DNA of 64,000 nucleotides. Origin: CAWICD01 sp052267165. GTDB taxonomy: Bacteria > Vulcanimicrobiota > Vulcanimicrobiia > Vulcanimicrobiales > Vulcanimicrobiaceae. The notes under the pieces were generated by a model. It was given only the letters and a program-made list of their open reading frames with translations, was not told the origin of the DNA and did not search any database. Positions within the stretch are counted from its first letter, which is position 1. Each line of letters starts with the position of its first letter. Shown in pieces: positions 8,760-17,119 of the stretch. A program made the translations under genes and the position numbers. The stretch spans positions 310,001-374,000 of the forward strand of contig JBKQHO010000013.1 of the NCBI GenBank assembly GCA_052267165.1, given 5' to 3'.

Positions 8760-9146
8760 ATGCCTCGACGCCCTGCGACCGCGTGCGACACGATGCGGCT
8801 GCCGCTCGCAGCGAGCCTCAGCTTGATCGTCGCCGGGCCGGTCGCGGCCGAATCCGCCGCGACGCTGTTGCCCGCGGAATGGTCGCTTTCACCTCCGCCC
8901 GGCCCGCTGAGCGCGACTGGGACGCTGCCCGCCAGTGCCGCGCTCACCGCCAGCGGCGCGCACCTGGTCGTCGTCGAGGCCGGCGCCGGGCCGGCCGCGA
9001 TTCGCATCCTCGACCCGATCACGCTAAGCGACGACGATGCGATCGGCGTCGTCGACCTCGCGCGCGGCAAGCGCGTCGCCGGCGCCAACGTCGGATTGTA
9101 CGGAGCCGGCGCGGCGCGACCGCGCTACGGAGCCTTCGACCGGTGA
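8760..9146 (+). CDS. hypothetical secreted protein
   Basis: A 128-residue product from ATG 8760; an internal ATG at 8793 starts directly on the hydrophobic core (MRLPLAASLSLIVAGP) and may be the real start. It has a Sec-type leader with an AxA-like site (VAAES) and a mature part of about 90 residues rich in Ala, Gly and Pro with beta-strand-like stretches (AHLVVVEAGAG). No domain is recognised. Its stop overlaps the GTG start of the FTR1-like gene in a GTGA arrangement, so the two are probably co-translated and the small protein may serve the membrane protein. Confidence 0.55.
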   Translation: MPRRPATACDTMRLPLAASLSLIVAGPVAAESAATLLPAEWSLSPPPGPLSATGTLPASAALTASGAHLVVVEAGAGPAAIRILDPITLSDDDAIGVVDLARGKRVAGANVGLYGAGAARPRYGAFDR

Positions 9147-9871
9147 ACGCCGCGCTGACCGCCACGACCGTCTTTCTCGCCAGCGGCGTGGAATCCGTCG
9201 AAGCGCTCACCATCGTGCTTGCGGTCGGGGTCACGCGCGGCTGGAGCATCGCGCTGCGCGGCGCGGCCTGGGCGCTCGCCGCGCTCGCCGCTCTCGTTGC
9301 CACGCTGGGGCCGGCGCTCATCACCTTCGTTCCGCTGGCGGCGCTGCGCACCGTGGTCGGTGTGTTGCTGTTGCTCCTCGGCCTCGATTGGCTACGCAAA
9401 GCGATCCTGCGCTACGCCGGGCGCAAAGCGTTGCGCGACGAGGGAGCGGCCTACGAACGCAGCCTGCGGGAACTCGCGGGCGAAGCGCAGATCGCCGACC
9501 GCGTCGGCTTCGCGATGGCCTTCAAATCAACGTTCCTGGAAGGCCTCGAGGTCGCGGTCATCGTCATCACCATCGGCGCCTCCGCGAGCGGCGGAATTCC
9601 GCTCGCCTCGGCAGCCGCATTGCTCGCGGTGCTGGCGGTCGGAGCCGCCGGTTACGGCCTGCGCCGGCCGCTCGCGCGCGTTCCGGAGAACGCCATCAAG
9701 CTCGTTGCGGGCATCATGCTGACGTCGTTCGGAACGTTTTGGAGCGGCGAGGGCTTGGGGATCGCGTGGTGGCACGACGACCTGTCGATCGTGCTTCTGG
9801 CCGCGCTCTTCGGAGCGGTGAGCGCCACCCTCGTCGTCGCGGCGCGCCCGCGCCGGGCGGTTCAATCGTGA
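9143..9871 (+). CDS. FTR1-like integral membrane protein (COG4280 type)
   Basis: A 242-residue polytopic membrane protein with about six or seven helices. Two ExxE-type motifs in helices, ASGVESVEALTIVLAVG near residue 15 and FLEGLEVAVIVITIG near 135, resemble the REGLE metal-permeation motifs of FTR1 iron permeases. It is therefore likely a metal (perhaps iron) transport or oxidation partner in the cytoplasmic membrane. GTG 9143 is chosen because it overlaps the preceding stop and has GGAG about 10 nt upstream. It sits between two very small exported or membrane genes, forming a tight operon with 4-nt overlaps on both sides. Confidence 0.72.
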   Translation: MNAALTATTVFLASGVESVEALTIVLAVGVTRGWSIALRGAAWALAALAALVATLGPALITFVPLAALRTVVGVLLLLLGLDWLRKAILRYAGRKALRDEGAAYERSLRELAGEAQIADRVGFAMAFKSTFLEGLEVAVIVITIGASASGGIPLASAAALLAVLAVGAAGYGLRRPLARVPENAIKLVAGIMLTSFGTFWSGEGLGIAWWHDDLSIVLLAALFGAVSATLVVAARPRRAVQS

Positions 9872-10041
9872 AGCGCGCCTGGCACTTTATCGCCGGCGAC
9901 TCGCGCTCCACGTCGGCCGCGGTCGCCTGCGCGCTCATTTTCGGGGTCGCCGGCACGCATGCGAATTGGCCGAGCGTGAGCCTCGCCGCCGGCTATGCCG
10001 GCATTTTGGTGGCAGGACTCGCGCTCAGCGTTTTCGAGTAA
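9868..10041 (+). CDS. small membrane protein linked to the FTR1-like gene
   Basis: A 57-residue open frame starting with GTG 9868, which overlaps the stop of the FTR1-like gene by 4 nt (GTGA). It contains two short hydrophobic stretches, AAVACALIFGVAG and AAGYAGILVAGLALSVF, consistent with a two-helix hairpin. The 4-nt overlap and the membrane character support a real, co-translated subunit. I recognise no family. It ends 9 nt before the convergent gene at 10051. Confidence 0.6.
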   Translation: MKRAWHFIAGDSRSTSAAVACALIFGVAGTHANWPSVSLAAGYAGILVAGLALSVFE

Positions 10042-10050
10042 CGCGCGGAT

Positions 10051-10644
10051 TTACAGTCCGTAGACCGACTTCAGGTCCAGCATCGCCTGCGTAAGCACCG
10101 CGTGATAGTTGCCGTCGGCCTTGTAACCGTACTTCTTGTCGATGTCGTCCATGACGGCTACGTGGATCGGGTGCGTCACCAGGCCGTCGAGCATGTACTC
10201 GACGTCGAACCAGCCGCCGGGCGTGACGCCGAGCTTGTAGAGTGCCGCGGCGAGTGCCTTGCCGTCGTCGGGTGAGGGCACGGGCGTCGTCGGCAGCGCG
10301 ACCTTCGCGGCGGTTACTCTCGTCAGCGAATCATCGACCACGAAGTTGAAGACGGTTAGAAACGACTTGACGTTGTCGGCGCCGAACTTCTGCGTGAGCG
10401 AGTCGACCTCGGCTTGCGTTTTCGCGCCGGCGAGCACGCCGACGAGCTTGGTCGAGTCGAAACTCGACGGGCCGCCGCCGGCCTCGATCATCGAGAGCGT
10501 GGTCGGGAGGTTCGGGTTGCCGCCGTAGACGGGCGCGGAGCTGAAGCGGGCGGTATTCGGCGCGGCCGCCGGCGCGGGCGCGACCGACGTCAGCAACGCT
10601 GCGCTCGAGAGCAGAAAGCCAAACAAAGTTGCTTTACGATTCAT
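10051..10644 (-). CDS. hypothetical secreted protein
   Basis: A 197-residue protein with a clear Sec signal peptide (basic MNRK, hydrophobic core, cleavage near APAPAAAP). The mature part is mostly helical and includes FGADNVKSFLTVFNFVVDDSLTRV. No cysteines or metal motifs are visible. A good ribosome-binding site, AGGAG 8 nt upstream of ATG 10644, supports the start. Function is unknown; it should act outside the cytoplasm. It is convergent with the FTR1-like operon and faces a 570-bp intergenic region upstream. Confidence 0.72.
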   Translation of the reverse strand: MNRKATLFGFLLSSAALLTSVAPAPAAAPNTARFSSAPVYGGNPNLPTTLSMIEAGGGPSSFDSTKLVGVLAGAKTQAEVDSLTQKFGADNVKSFLTVFNFVVDDSLTRVTAAKVALPTTPVPSPDDGKALAAALYKLGVTPGGWFDVEYMLDGLVTHPIHVAVMDDIDKKYGYKADGNYHAVLTQAMLDLKSVYGL

Positions 10645-11214
10645 CGTTATCTCCTGTTAAAAGTGCCGGCGAAGGTCACAGACGCATCGCACATCACCCA
10701 AACGGGGCAGGAGCCTTCCCGGATTTAGCCGGCAGCAATTTACCCGCGTCCGTCGAGCGGCCAAGCCTCGCGAGTAGGCTATTCTTGTGGGGTGAAGCGG
10801 TTCGCGCGTCGCGAACGCCCACGCATCAGACACCGAGCTCCTTTTCGGCGCCGCGGAACCCCGCGGTGCGCTTGACAGGGTGCGTTTCGTGACGGCTTGT
10901 CCGCGAGCCGATGCAGCATGAGATCGCACGCAAACGCCAGCCTTCATGCCGCCTTCGCAACAGCGGTTTGCGCTCCCGGCGTTTGTCACGGCGACTCGAC
11001 GGCTTTCATGTTAGGATAGACTTAATCGCGACGCGTGAAGAGCTAAACCGTGAAGCTGCTCGGCAAGAATCTCTCGCGCCTGCGTTCGGAATTGCTGCGA
11101 AACGTGCCGTAGCAGCAATTTACAGCTATTGCCTTCGAGCTTAGAAGGTGCTGGAATAAGCGGCACGAGCCCTTGCTTCCCTGTACATCCCCTGTACGAC
11201 CCCAGGAGGAAACG
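10645..11214. other. 570-bp intergenic region between divergent secreted-protein genes
   Basis: No convincing gene is present. The region separates the minus-strand gene at 10051-10644 from the plus-strand Cache-type gene at 11215 and should hold both promoters. Visible details are a perfect 9-bp inverted repeat at 11090-11120 (listed separately), an extended -10-like TGTTAGGAT near 11009-11017, and a pair of CTGTAC copies 4 nt apart at about 11181-11197, just upstream of the Shine-Dalgarno site. The sequence CAGCAATTTA occurs at about 10733 and again near 11113. Confidence 0.5.
11090..11120. promoter_or_regulatory. perfect 9-bp inverted repeat upstream of the Cache-type gene
   Basis: AATTGCTGC at 11090-11098 is repeated in inverted form as GCAGCAATT at 11112-11120, with a 13-nt spacer. 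It lies about 95 nt upstream of the start codon at 11215. There is no T-run after it, so it is more likely an operator or a leader stem-loop than a terminator. Confidence 0.4.
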
Positions 11215-11679
11215 ATGTTTCGTGCATTAATGATCGGCGCACTGTCGCTCTTCGCGCTTTCCGGCATCGCGTTCGCGCAGCAAACGGAGTACGGCACGGC
11301 TCCCGAAGCCAAGGCCATGCTCCTCCGCGCGATCCCGGAACTCAAGGCCAACGAGACCGCGGCGCTCGCGAAATTCAATCAAGGCGCGGACGGATTCAAA
11401 GACCGCGACCTCTACGTCTTCTGTTTCAATACCGCCGACGGCAAGTTCACGGCCCACCAGAAAGCTGCTCTCATCGGAACCGATGTCAGAGATCTCAAGG
11501 ACAAGTCCGGAAACGCCTTCGGGCAAGACATCTACAAAGCGGTCAACGGCGAAAAGGACGGCGACATCACCGAGGTCAGCTACCTGTTCCCGCGCCCCGG
11601 CACGACCGATCCGGTGCCCAAAGTGTCCTATCTCACCAAAGTGGGAGACCAAGGCTGCGGAGTAGGCTACTACAAATAG
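11215..11679 (+). CDS. secreted Cache-domain (sCache_2-like) protein
   Basis: A 154-residue exported protein. The signal peptide ends near IAFAQQ. The mature part reads as a single small Cache domain: an N-terminal helix (EAKAMLLRAIPELKANETAALAKFN), then YVFCFNTADGKFTAHQ, GTDVRDLKDKSGNAFG and a final strand pair with KVSYLTKVGDQGCGVGYYK. Such stand-alone periplasmic Cache proteins probably bind small ligands. Two cysteines (in YVFCF and GCGVG) may pair. AGGAGG lies 5 nt before ATG 11215, a near-perfect Shine-Dalgarno site that fixes the start against earlier in-frame codons. Confidence 0.8.
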   Translation: MFRALMIGALSLFALSGIAFAQQTEYGTAPEAKAMLLRAIPELKANETAALAKFNQGADGFKDRDLYVFCFNTADGKFTAHQKAALIGTDVRDLKDKSGNAFGQDIYKAVNGEKDGDITEVSYLFPRPGTTDPVPKVSYLTKVGDQGCGVGYYK

Positions 11680-11725
11680 CGCGCGCGATCTGTCGCCGCC
11701 AAGAGGAGCGACGAGCGCAGAACGA

Positions 11726-11955
11726 CTAGGAGGGTGCGGAAACCCCCGCGTGCCACAAAGCGGCGTGGATTTTCCGCCGGATCGAGGCCGCGCCTAACGC
11801 GCATCCTGCGCTGCGCGGCATGCCTCCTTCCGCATCCGTGGAGGCTAGAGCCGCCGAGGGCGCAATGCCGGGGCGCATTGTAACCGAGGCGGCGACGAAG
11901 AGCCGACGGGAAAGCCACGTCGCGACTGGTGCGGGGGTTTTCCGCACCCTCCTAG
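11726..11955. repeat. 230-bp quasi-palindrome with 24/25-bp terminal inverted repeats
   Basis: CTAGGAGGGTGCGGAAA begins the left arm at 11726-11749 and its reverse complement closes the right arm at 11931-11955; the arms differ only by one extra A. A second inner pair, 11760-11780 against 11902-11923, matches in about 18 of 22 positions with two G-U wobbles. The whole element sits between two convergent genes, so it could form a long RNA hairpin acting as a bidirectional terminator. It could also be a MITE-like insertion. The right end runs into ACTAGCTAGCTAG. No reading frame inside looks coding. Confidence 0.7.
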
Positions 11956-11964
11956 ACTAGCTAG

Positions 11965-13560
11965 CTAGAGGCCGAGTGCCAGCGAGTCGGCGCGCGGGTC
12001 GGCCCCGCCGGCCAGCGTGCCGCGTTCGCGGTCGACGGCGATCGCGTGCGCGTGGCCCAGCACGTTCTCGTACGGGCCGAGCACGTCGACATGATGGCCG
12101 CGCTCGCGCAGCTCGTGGACGATCCCTTCGTCGAAGCGCGACTCGACGCGCACGCTGTCGACGTAGGGCGAATCGCTGTCGCGGCCGTAGACGAAGCGCG
12201 GCGCGTCGATCGCCTGCTGCAGCGACATGCCGCGCTCGTAGACGTTGTGGATCAGTTGCGCGTGGGTCTGCGGCTGACCGTCGCCGCCCATCGTGCCGTA
12301 GACCAGCTCGGGGAAGCCGTCGCGCAACAGCATGCCCGGCGACAACGTGTGCAACGGACGGTTGCCGCCGGCGAGCTCGTTGGGATGGCCGCCTTCGAGC
12401 GAGAAGTAGGCGCCGCGATTGTGCAGGAAGACGCCCGTTCCGCTCGCCACCAGGCCCGAGCCGAAGTTCATGTACAAGCTCTCGATCAACGAGACGGCCC
12501 GGCCTTCGCGGTCGACCGCGACGAGCGCGATCGTTCCGCCGCGATCGGCGGCGCGCAAGCGCGGGCGCGCCCGGAGCGGATCGAGCCGGGCGCGCATGGC
12601 AGCCAACGCCTGCGGCGTCAGCAAGTCGTCGATCGGCCCGCGCATGACTGCCGGTTCGGCAAAACGCGCGTCGCGCAGATCGAACGCCTCTTTGATCGCC
12701 TCGATGGCCAAGTGGGTCCAATCGGACTCGCTCGCCGCACCGTCGTCGCGCAGCGCACCCAGGACCATCAAGGCGACCGCCGCCTGCGAGTTGGGCGGAT
12801 GCGCGAAGATCTCGCGGCCGTGCCATTCGATGCGCAGCGGCCGCATGCGTTCGGTGCGTTGCGCTTGCAGGTCGGCGAGCGTCATCGGATTGCCCTGCCG
12901 TTGCAACGTCGCGCAGATCGCTTCCGCGATCGCGCCGCCGTAGAACGCGCCTGCGCCGCCGCGCCGAATCGCGAGCAGCGTGTCGGCCAGCGGAACGTTG
13001 CGCAGAACGTCGCCGGCGCGCGGCAGGCCGCGCGACAAAAAGAGCGCGCGAGCGTCGGGGTCAGCTTGGAGCATCGGCTCGTTGAGTGCGAAATACGCGG
13101 CGACCACGTCGGTCGCGACGAAACCGTCGCGTGCGTACCGTTCGGCCGGTTCGAGCAGCTCGTCGAGCCCGCGCGTGCCGTGGGCGGCGGCGACGTCTTC
13201 CCAGGAACGCACGCAGCCGGGCGTGGTCACCGTCAGCGCGCCGCGCAACGGCATCTCGCGCAGGCCGCGCTCGCGCAAGGCGCGCGCGTCAAGCGCGGCT
13301 GAGGCTCGGCCGCTGCCGTTGTACGCGATCGTCTCGCCGCTGCGCGGCTCGTGCACGAGCCAGAGCGCGTCACCGCCTATTCCGCAGCTGGCGGGGTAGA
13401 CGACGGCGAGCACCGCGTTGGCGGCCATCGCGGCGTCGACCGCGTTTCCGCCGCGACGCAGGACGTCGACGCCGGCCGCCGTCGCTTGTGGATGCGGCGA
13501 AGCGAGCATGCCGCTCGTCGAGCGCGCAATCGCGCGGGACGGAAAGGGAAAGATGCTCAT
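11965..13560 (-). CDS. ggt: gamma-glutamyltransferase family protein
   Basis: A 531-residue Ntn-hydrolase of the gamma-glutamyltranspeptidase family, which cleaves or transfers gamma-glutamyl groups (for example from glutathione). The autoprocessing site is visible as ADRGGTIALVAVD near residue 340, with the Thr becoming the N-terminus of the small subunit. Downstream, MYMNFGSGLVASGTGVFLHN-like and YGTMGGDGQPQTHAQL blocks are the family glycine and substrate-binding loops. No signal peptide is seen, which resembles the cytoplasmic YwrD-type branch more than secreted Ggt. Stop codons in several frames cluster just after its end (CTAGCTAGCTAG). Confidence 0.87.
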   Translation of the reverse strand: MSIFPFPSRAIARSTSGMLASPHPQATAAGVDVLRRGGNAVDAAMAANAVLAVVYPASCGIGGDALWLVHEPRSGETIAYNGSGRASAALDARALRERGLREMPLRGALTVTTPGCVRSWEDVAAAHGTRGLDELLEPAERYARDGFVATDVVAAYFALNEPMLQADPDARALFLSRGLPRAGDVLRNVPLADTLLAIRRGGAGAFYGGAIAEAICATLQRQGNPMTLADLQAQRTERMRPLRIEWHGREIFAHPPNSQAAVALMVLGALRDDGAASESDWTHLAIEAIKEAFDLRDARFAEPAVMRGPIDDLLTPQALAAMRARLDPLRARPRLRAADRGGTIALVAVDREGRAVSLIESLYMNFGSGLVASGTGVFLHNRGAYFSLEGGHPNELAGGNRPLHTLSPGMLLRDGFPELVYGTMGGDGQPQTHAQLIHNVYERGMSLQQAIDAPRFVYGRDSDSPYVDSVRVESRFDEGIVHELRERGHHVDVLGPYENVLGHAHAIAVDRERGTLAGGADPRADSLALGL

Positions 13561-13647
13561 GCAAGAGCCCTACGCGCAGACCCGGACGGCTCCTGGTTCG
13601 CAGCCGGCGGAGGGCGTGTCCCGGCATGGAGAGCATAGGATCGGGAC

Positions 13648-15135
13648 ATGCGAAAGCTTGCCCTCGCGTTTGCCGTCTACGTCTCGATCGCGGTGGCGAT
13701 CGCAGTCTGGCGCTGGCACGTGTGGAGCTGGGGAGCCGACGCGGGGACCTTCACGCAGGTCATCGCTGACGCGTTCGGGGGATTTCGCGACGGGCCCGAG
13801 CAGGGAACGCACTTTCGTTTCCACTGGGCGCCGCTGCTCGCGACGCTCGAGCCGCTCGTGATGCTGACCCATTCGCCGCTCTCGCTTCAGTTCGCGCAAG
13901 CGGTCCTGATCGGGCTCAGCGCCTTTCCGTTAGCGGCGCTGGCGCGCGCGTATGTGCCAGCCGCGAGCGCGGCGCGCTACGGCATGCTCGCATTGCTCTA
14001 TCCGCCGCTCGTCGGCGTCGCGTTCACCGAGTTTCACGAGATCGCATTCTTTCCGGCGCTTGCGCTGGCGCTGATGTGGGCCGCCGACCGGGCGCGCTGG
14101 GGCTGGTTCGCGGCGTTCGCGCTCGCCGCCGCGCTCGTGCGGGAAGAAGTCTGCCTCGTGCTGATCGTCTTCGGGCTCGCGTTGGCCGCACTCGGCGTTC
14201 TGCGGCGCAACGCCCGGGGTAATGCCGGCCTGCTCGTCGGCGAGCCGCTGGAGGCGGCCCGACTCGCGCTTGCCGGGCTCGGCCTGGCCGCGCTCAACCT
14301 CGGCGCGCTCGGCTTCTACTACGGCGTCCTCATCCCGCGCATCGGCCCATGGGCACCCTCGCGCTTCTACGAGTACCCGTTCGCCTACGGGCCCGTTCAA
14401 CTCGTAGCCGCACTCGTGCTCCATCCCGCGTATCTGGGACAGATCCTGACGTTTCAGCGCTTTACCTATCTGCTGGAAGCGCTCGTCCCGCTGGCATTCC
14501 TGCCGCTCTTCTCGCGTTGGAGCCTGCTGGCCGTCCCGGGCCTGGTCGCCGTCCTGCTCTCGAGCGATGGGGTCGTCTGGCGGATGGGCTCGCACTACGC
14601 CGCGGTTTGGATTCCGTTTCTGCTGCTCGGAGCTGTAGCGAGGCTGGTGCACCTCGAGCGCGAAGGCGCGAGCGTCGCGCTGTCACGCGGATACCGAGCG
14701 GCGGTGGCGCTTTGCGTGGTGTTTCTGGTGGCGTTCAACCCGACGCATATCGGGCATTATCTGCGCCCGCCGTACGCCGACGTCGCCGACGCTAGCAAGG
14801 CGCTGAGCCTCGTCCCGCCCGGCGCGCAATTGGTCACGCACGACGAGTGGTTCGTGCACGTCGCCTACTCGCATCGCAACGCGACGACGTACTTCTGTCC
14901 CTATGAAACCTACGCGGTCTATGCCGACGACTTTGCGGGGACGTACTTTCAGCACGACATTCGCCCCGAGCTCGAGGCCGAAGTTTCCGACGGGCGCACG
15001 CAGGTCGTCGCCACCTTCGGCAAGGTGAAGGTCTACAAGCGCCGGCCCCCGCCCGGCGCGCACGTGGGCAACTGCATCACTCCCGGCGACTCCCGCTACA
15101 GGCCGCCGCTCGAGGCCGTGGGCTGGAAAGGATGA
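13648..15135 (+). CDS. DUF2079 multi-pass membrane protein
   Basis: A 495-residue membrane protein with about ten helices followed by a soluble C-terminal part from about residue 370. The N-terminal WSWGADAGTFTQ block and the HFRFHWAPLL block correspond to the conserved acidic and HxSP-like loops of DUF2079 proteins. These resemble GT-C glycosyltransferases such as those using polyprenyl-phosphate sugars. A cell-envelope glycosylation role is inferred from fold similarity only. It is divergent from ggt with an 87-bp gap that should carry both promoters. Confidence 0.78.
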   Translation: MRKLALAFAVYVSIAVAIAVWRWHVWSWGADAGTFTQVIADAFGGFRDGPEQGTHFRFHWAPLLATLEPLVMLTHSPLSLQFAQAVLIGLSAFPLAALARAYVPAASAARYGMLALLYPPLVGVAFTEFHEIAFFPALALALMWAADRARWGWFAAFALAAALVREEVCLVLIVFGLALAALGVLRRNARGNAGLLVGEPLEAARLALAGLGLAALNLGALGFYYGVLIPRIGPWAPSRFYEYPFAYGPVQLVAALVLHPAYLGQILTFQRFTYLLEALVPLAFLPLFSRWSLLAVPGLVAVLLSSDGVVWRMGSHYAAVWIPFLLLGAVARLVHLEREGASVALSRGYRAAVALCVVFLVAFNPTHIGHYLRPPYADVADASKALSLVPPGAQLVTHDEWFVHVAYSHRNATTYFCPYETYAVYADDFAGTYFQHDIRPELEAEVSDGRTQVVATFGKVKVYKRRPPPGAHVGNCITPGDSRYRPPLEAVGWKG

Positions 15136-15232
15136 ACGAGCCCGGCCGCACGCCCCGTCCTCGGAGCATTGGCGAAGACGCGCCGATGCGGTATGGTTCG
15201 CTGAAGGAACCGCCCACCGAAAGGCTGCGACC

Positions 15233-15592
15233 GTGGACCTGATCCGAGCTTCCTTCGTCACATCGCTCGCGCTGACGCTCGGCGCCGCGTACGCCCCGGC
15301 GCTCGCCGCGACGCGACCGCCGTGCGCGATGCCCTCGTACGCGAGCGCGCCGGAAAGCTACGCAGTGGTCGTGCCGACCGCCGGCAGCAGGCAAGTCGCA
15401 GGCGAACTGCTCGCGACCTCCGACGCAGGCCGCAGCTGGCGGCGTTCGGCTCTCGAGACGGCCCAAGGCTGTCCGGTCGATGTCGCCCAGGGGACCGGCA
15501 CGCGGGTGGTGCGCTGCGGAGGCGTCGTCTGGTACGTGCGCGACTTCGGCGCTCGCAACGGCGCGCGCGGCTACGTGTTCGCGCGCGACTGA
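15233..15592 (+). CDS. small secreted protein with an Asp-box motif
   Basis: A 119-residue exported protein from GTG 15233, with a Sec leader cleaved near ALAATRP. The mature part contains SDAGRSWRRS, which fits the Asp-box pattern S-x-D-x-G-x-x-W of sialidase/BNR beta-propellers. At about 95 residues, only one or two propeller blades could be present. Three cysteines are present. Function unknown. It follows the DUF2079 gene by 97 nt and converges on the OFA transporter gene. Confidence 0.6.
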   Translation: MDLIRASFVTSLALTLGAAYAPALAATRPPCAMPSYASAPESYAVVVPTAGSRQVAGELLATSDAGRSWRRSALETAQGCPVDVAQGTGTRVVRCGGVVWYVRDFGARNGARGYVFARD

Positions 15593-15651
15593 CCCATGCA
15601 GGCAACTGCGAGAACGCCCGTCGTAACGGACGTCCTCGCCAGCTGGAACGC

Positions 15652-16995
15652 CTAGGTTGCCGGTGCGGCGACGGCGACCGAGCCGGACGGTTTCTTCGTC
15701 AGGAACGGAAGGATCGTCGCTACCAAAAGCATCACCGCGACCGGGATGAGCGCGCCCGAGAACGAGCCGGTCGCGTCCTTCACCTTGGCGGCGATGAGCG
15801 GGCCGACGAGGCCGCCGAAGCCCCAGGCCGTGATGATCATGCCGTAGTTGACGCCGAGATATTTGGTCCCGAAGTAATCGGCGTTGAACGACGGCATCGT
15901 GCCGAAGCCGCCGCCGTAGCAGAGCAGCACGATCGCGAACGCGATCAAGACCGCCGGCAGACTGTGCAGGCCGGCCAAGACGAAGAACACGATCACCTGC
16001 GAACCGAAGATCAGCGCGAAGGCCAGGTTGCGGCCGATGCGGTCCGAGACGGCGCCCCAAAAGAAACGCCCGAGCCCGTTGAAGATCGCCACCAAACCGT
16101 AGGCCGGGACGGCGACGGCCGCGGTCGCGCCGGTGAGCTCGCGCATGATCGGCACCGCATTGCTGATCACGAGAATGCCGGCGGTGACGTTGAGGAAGAG
16201 CATCAGCCAGAGCAGATAGAACTGCGGGGTGACCAGAACTTGGTTGGGCGTATAGCTGGTTTGCGACGCGGCCGCGGCCGCGGTTGCGCCGGCAACGCTG
16301 TAGCCGGCCGGCGGATTGCGTAGGAGCGAAGCGCACACGCCACCGACGATCGCGATGGCGATCCCCGTGGCGATGAAGACTCCGAAGATAGCGGAGACGT
16401 CGCTCGGCGGCAGGGCGTATTGTGTCGGGTCAAACGCCGTTCCCGCTTTGACGGCGGCGGCCTTCGCATCGGCGAACGCGGCCGCGTGCTTGGCCGCCGC
16501 CTGGAACGGACCGATCGCCTTGAGGACGAAGCCGTACACGAACGCGCCGAGACCGAAGCCCATCACGACCATGCCGCTGGCGAGGCCGCGCTTGTCGGGA
16601 AACCACTTCGTGACGGTCGCGACCGGCGTGATGTACGCCATGCCGTTGCCCAGACCGCCGATGACTCCGTACGTCAGGTACAACCAGGCCGGGCCGAGCC
16701 GCGCCGTGCCGAGGCCGGCGAGCAGGTTTCCCAGACCCCACAGCAGCACGCCGACGAGCGTCACCGTGCGCGGGCCGACGGCATCCTGCCAGCGGCCGCC
16801 GAGGACAGCGCCCAAGCCCAGAAAGAAGATCGCGACCGCGAACGCCCAGGTCGTCGTCTGATTCGACCAGTTGAAGCTCGCGATCAGCGGCTGCGTGAAC
16901 GAACTCCACGAATACACCGTGCCGAGACAGATCATCACGATCGTGCCCGCGGCCGCGATCGACCATCGGTTCGGCGTGCTCGCCTGCGATGCCAT
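15652..16995 (-). CDS. OFA-family MFS transporter (oxalate/formate antiporter type)
   Basis: A 447-residue twelve-helix major facilitator of the oxalate/formate antiporter family. The motif GRWQDAVGPRTV between helices 2 and 3, the TKWFPDKRGLASGMVVMGFG block and the late DYFGTKYLGVNYGMI block are characteristic of OxlT-like proteins. It lies on the same strand 125 nt behind the formate dehydrogenase operon, which makes formate or a related organic acid the likely substrate. A strong Shine-Dalgarno (GGGGAGG) precedes ATG 16995. The 125-bp gap could hold its own promoter and contains a GAACGTTC palindrome at about 17042. Confidence 0.85.
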   Translation of the reverse strand: MASQASTPNRWSIAAAGTIVMICLGTVYSWSSFTQPLIASFNWSNQTTTWAFAVAIFFLGLGAVLGGRWQDAVGPRTVTLVGVLLWGLGNLLAGLGTARLGPAWLYLTYGVIGGLGNGMAYITPVATVTKWFPDKRGLASGMVVMGFGLGAFVYGFVLKAIGPFQAAAKHAAAFADAKAAAVKAGTAFDPTQYALPPSDVSAIFGVFIATGIAIAIVGGVCASLLRNPPAGYSVAGATAAAAASQTSYTPNQVLVTPQFYLLWLMLFLNVTAGILVISNAVPIMRELTGATAAVAVPAYGLVAIFNGLGRFFWGAVSDRIGRNLAFALIFGSQVIVFFVLAGLHSLPAVLIAFAIVLLCYGGGFGTMPSFNADYFGTKYLGVNYGMIITAWGFGGLVGPLIAAKVKDATGSFSGALIPVAVMLLVATILPFLTKKPSGSVAVAAPAT

Positions 16996-17119
16996 CCATA
17001 CCTCCCCAAAATGTAATGTCCGGCCCGGCGGCCGGCGGTAGAACGTTCTTTTACGAGCTTTCTTTTTCGCGCTTATTAACTATTGAACGTTATGGGGCGG
17101 AGCGCGTCAGCGAAGCGTG

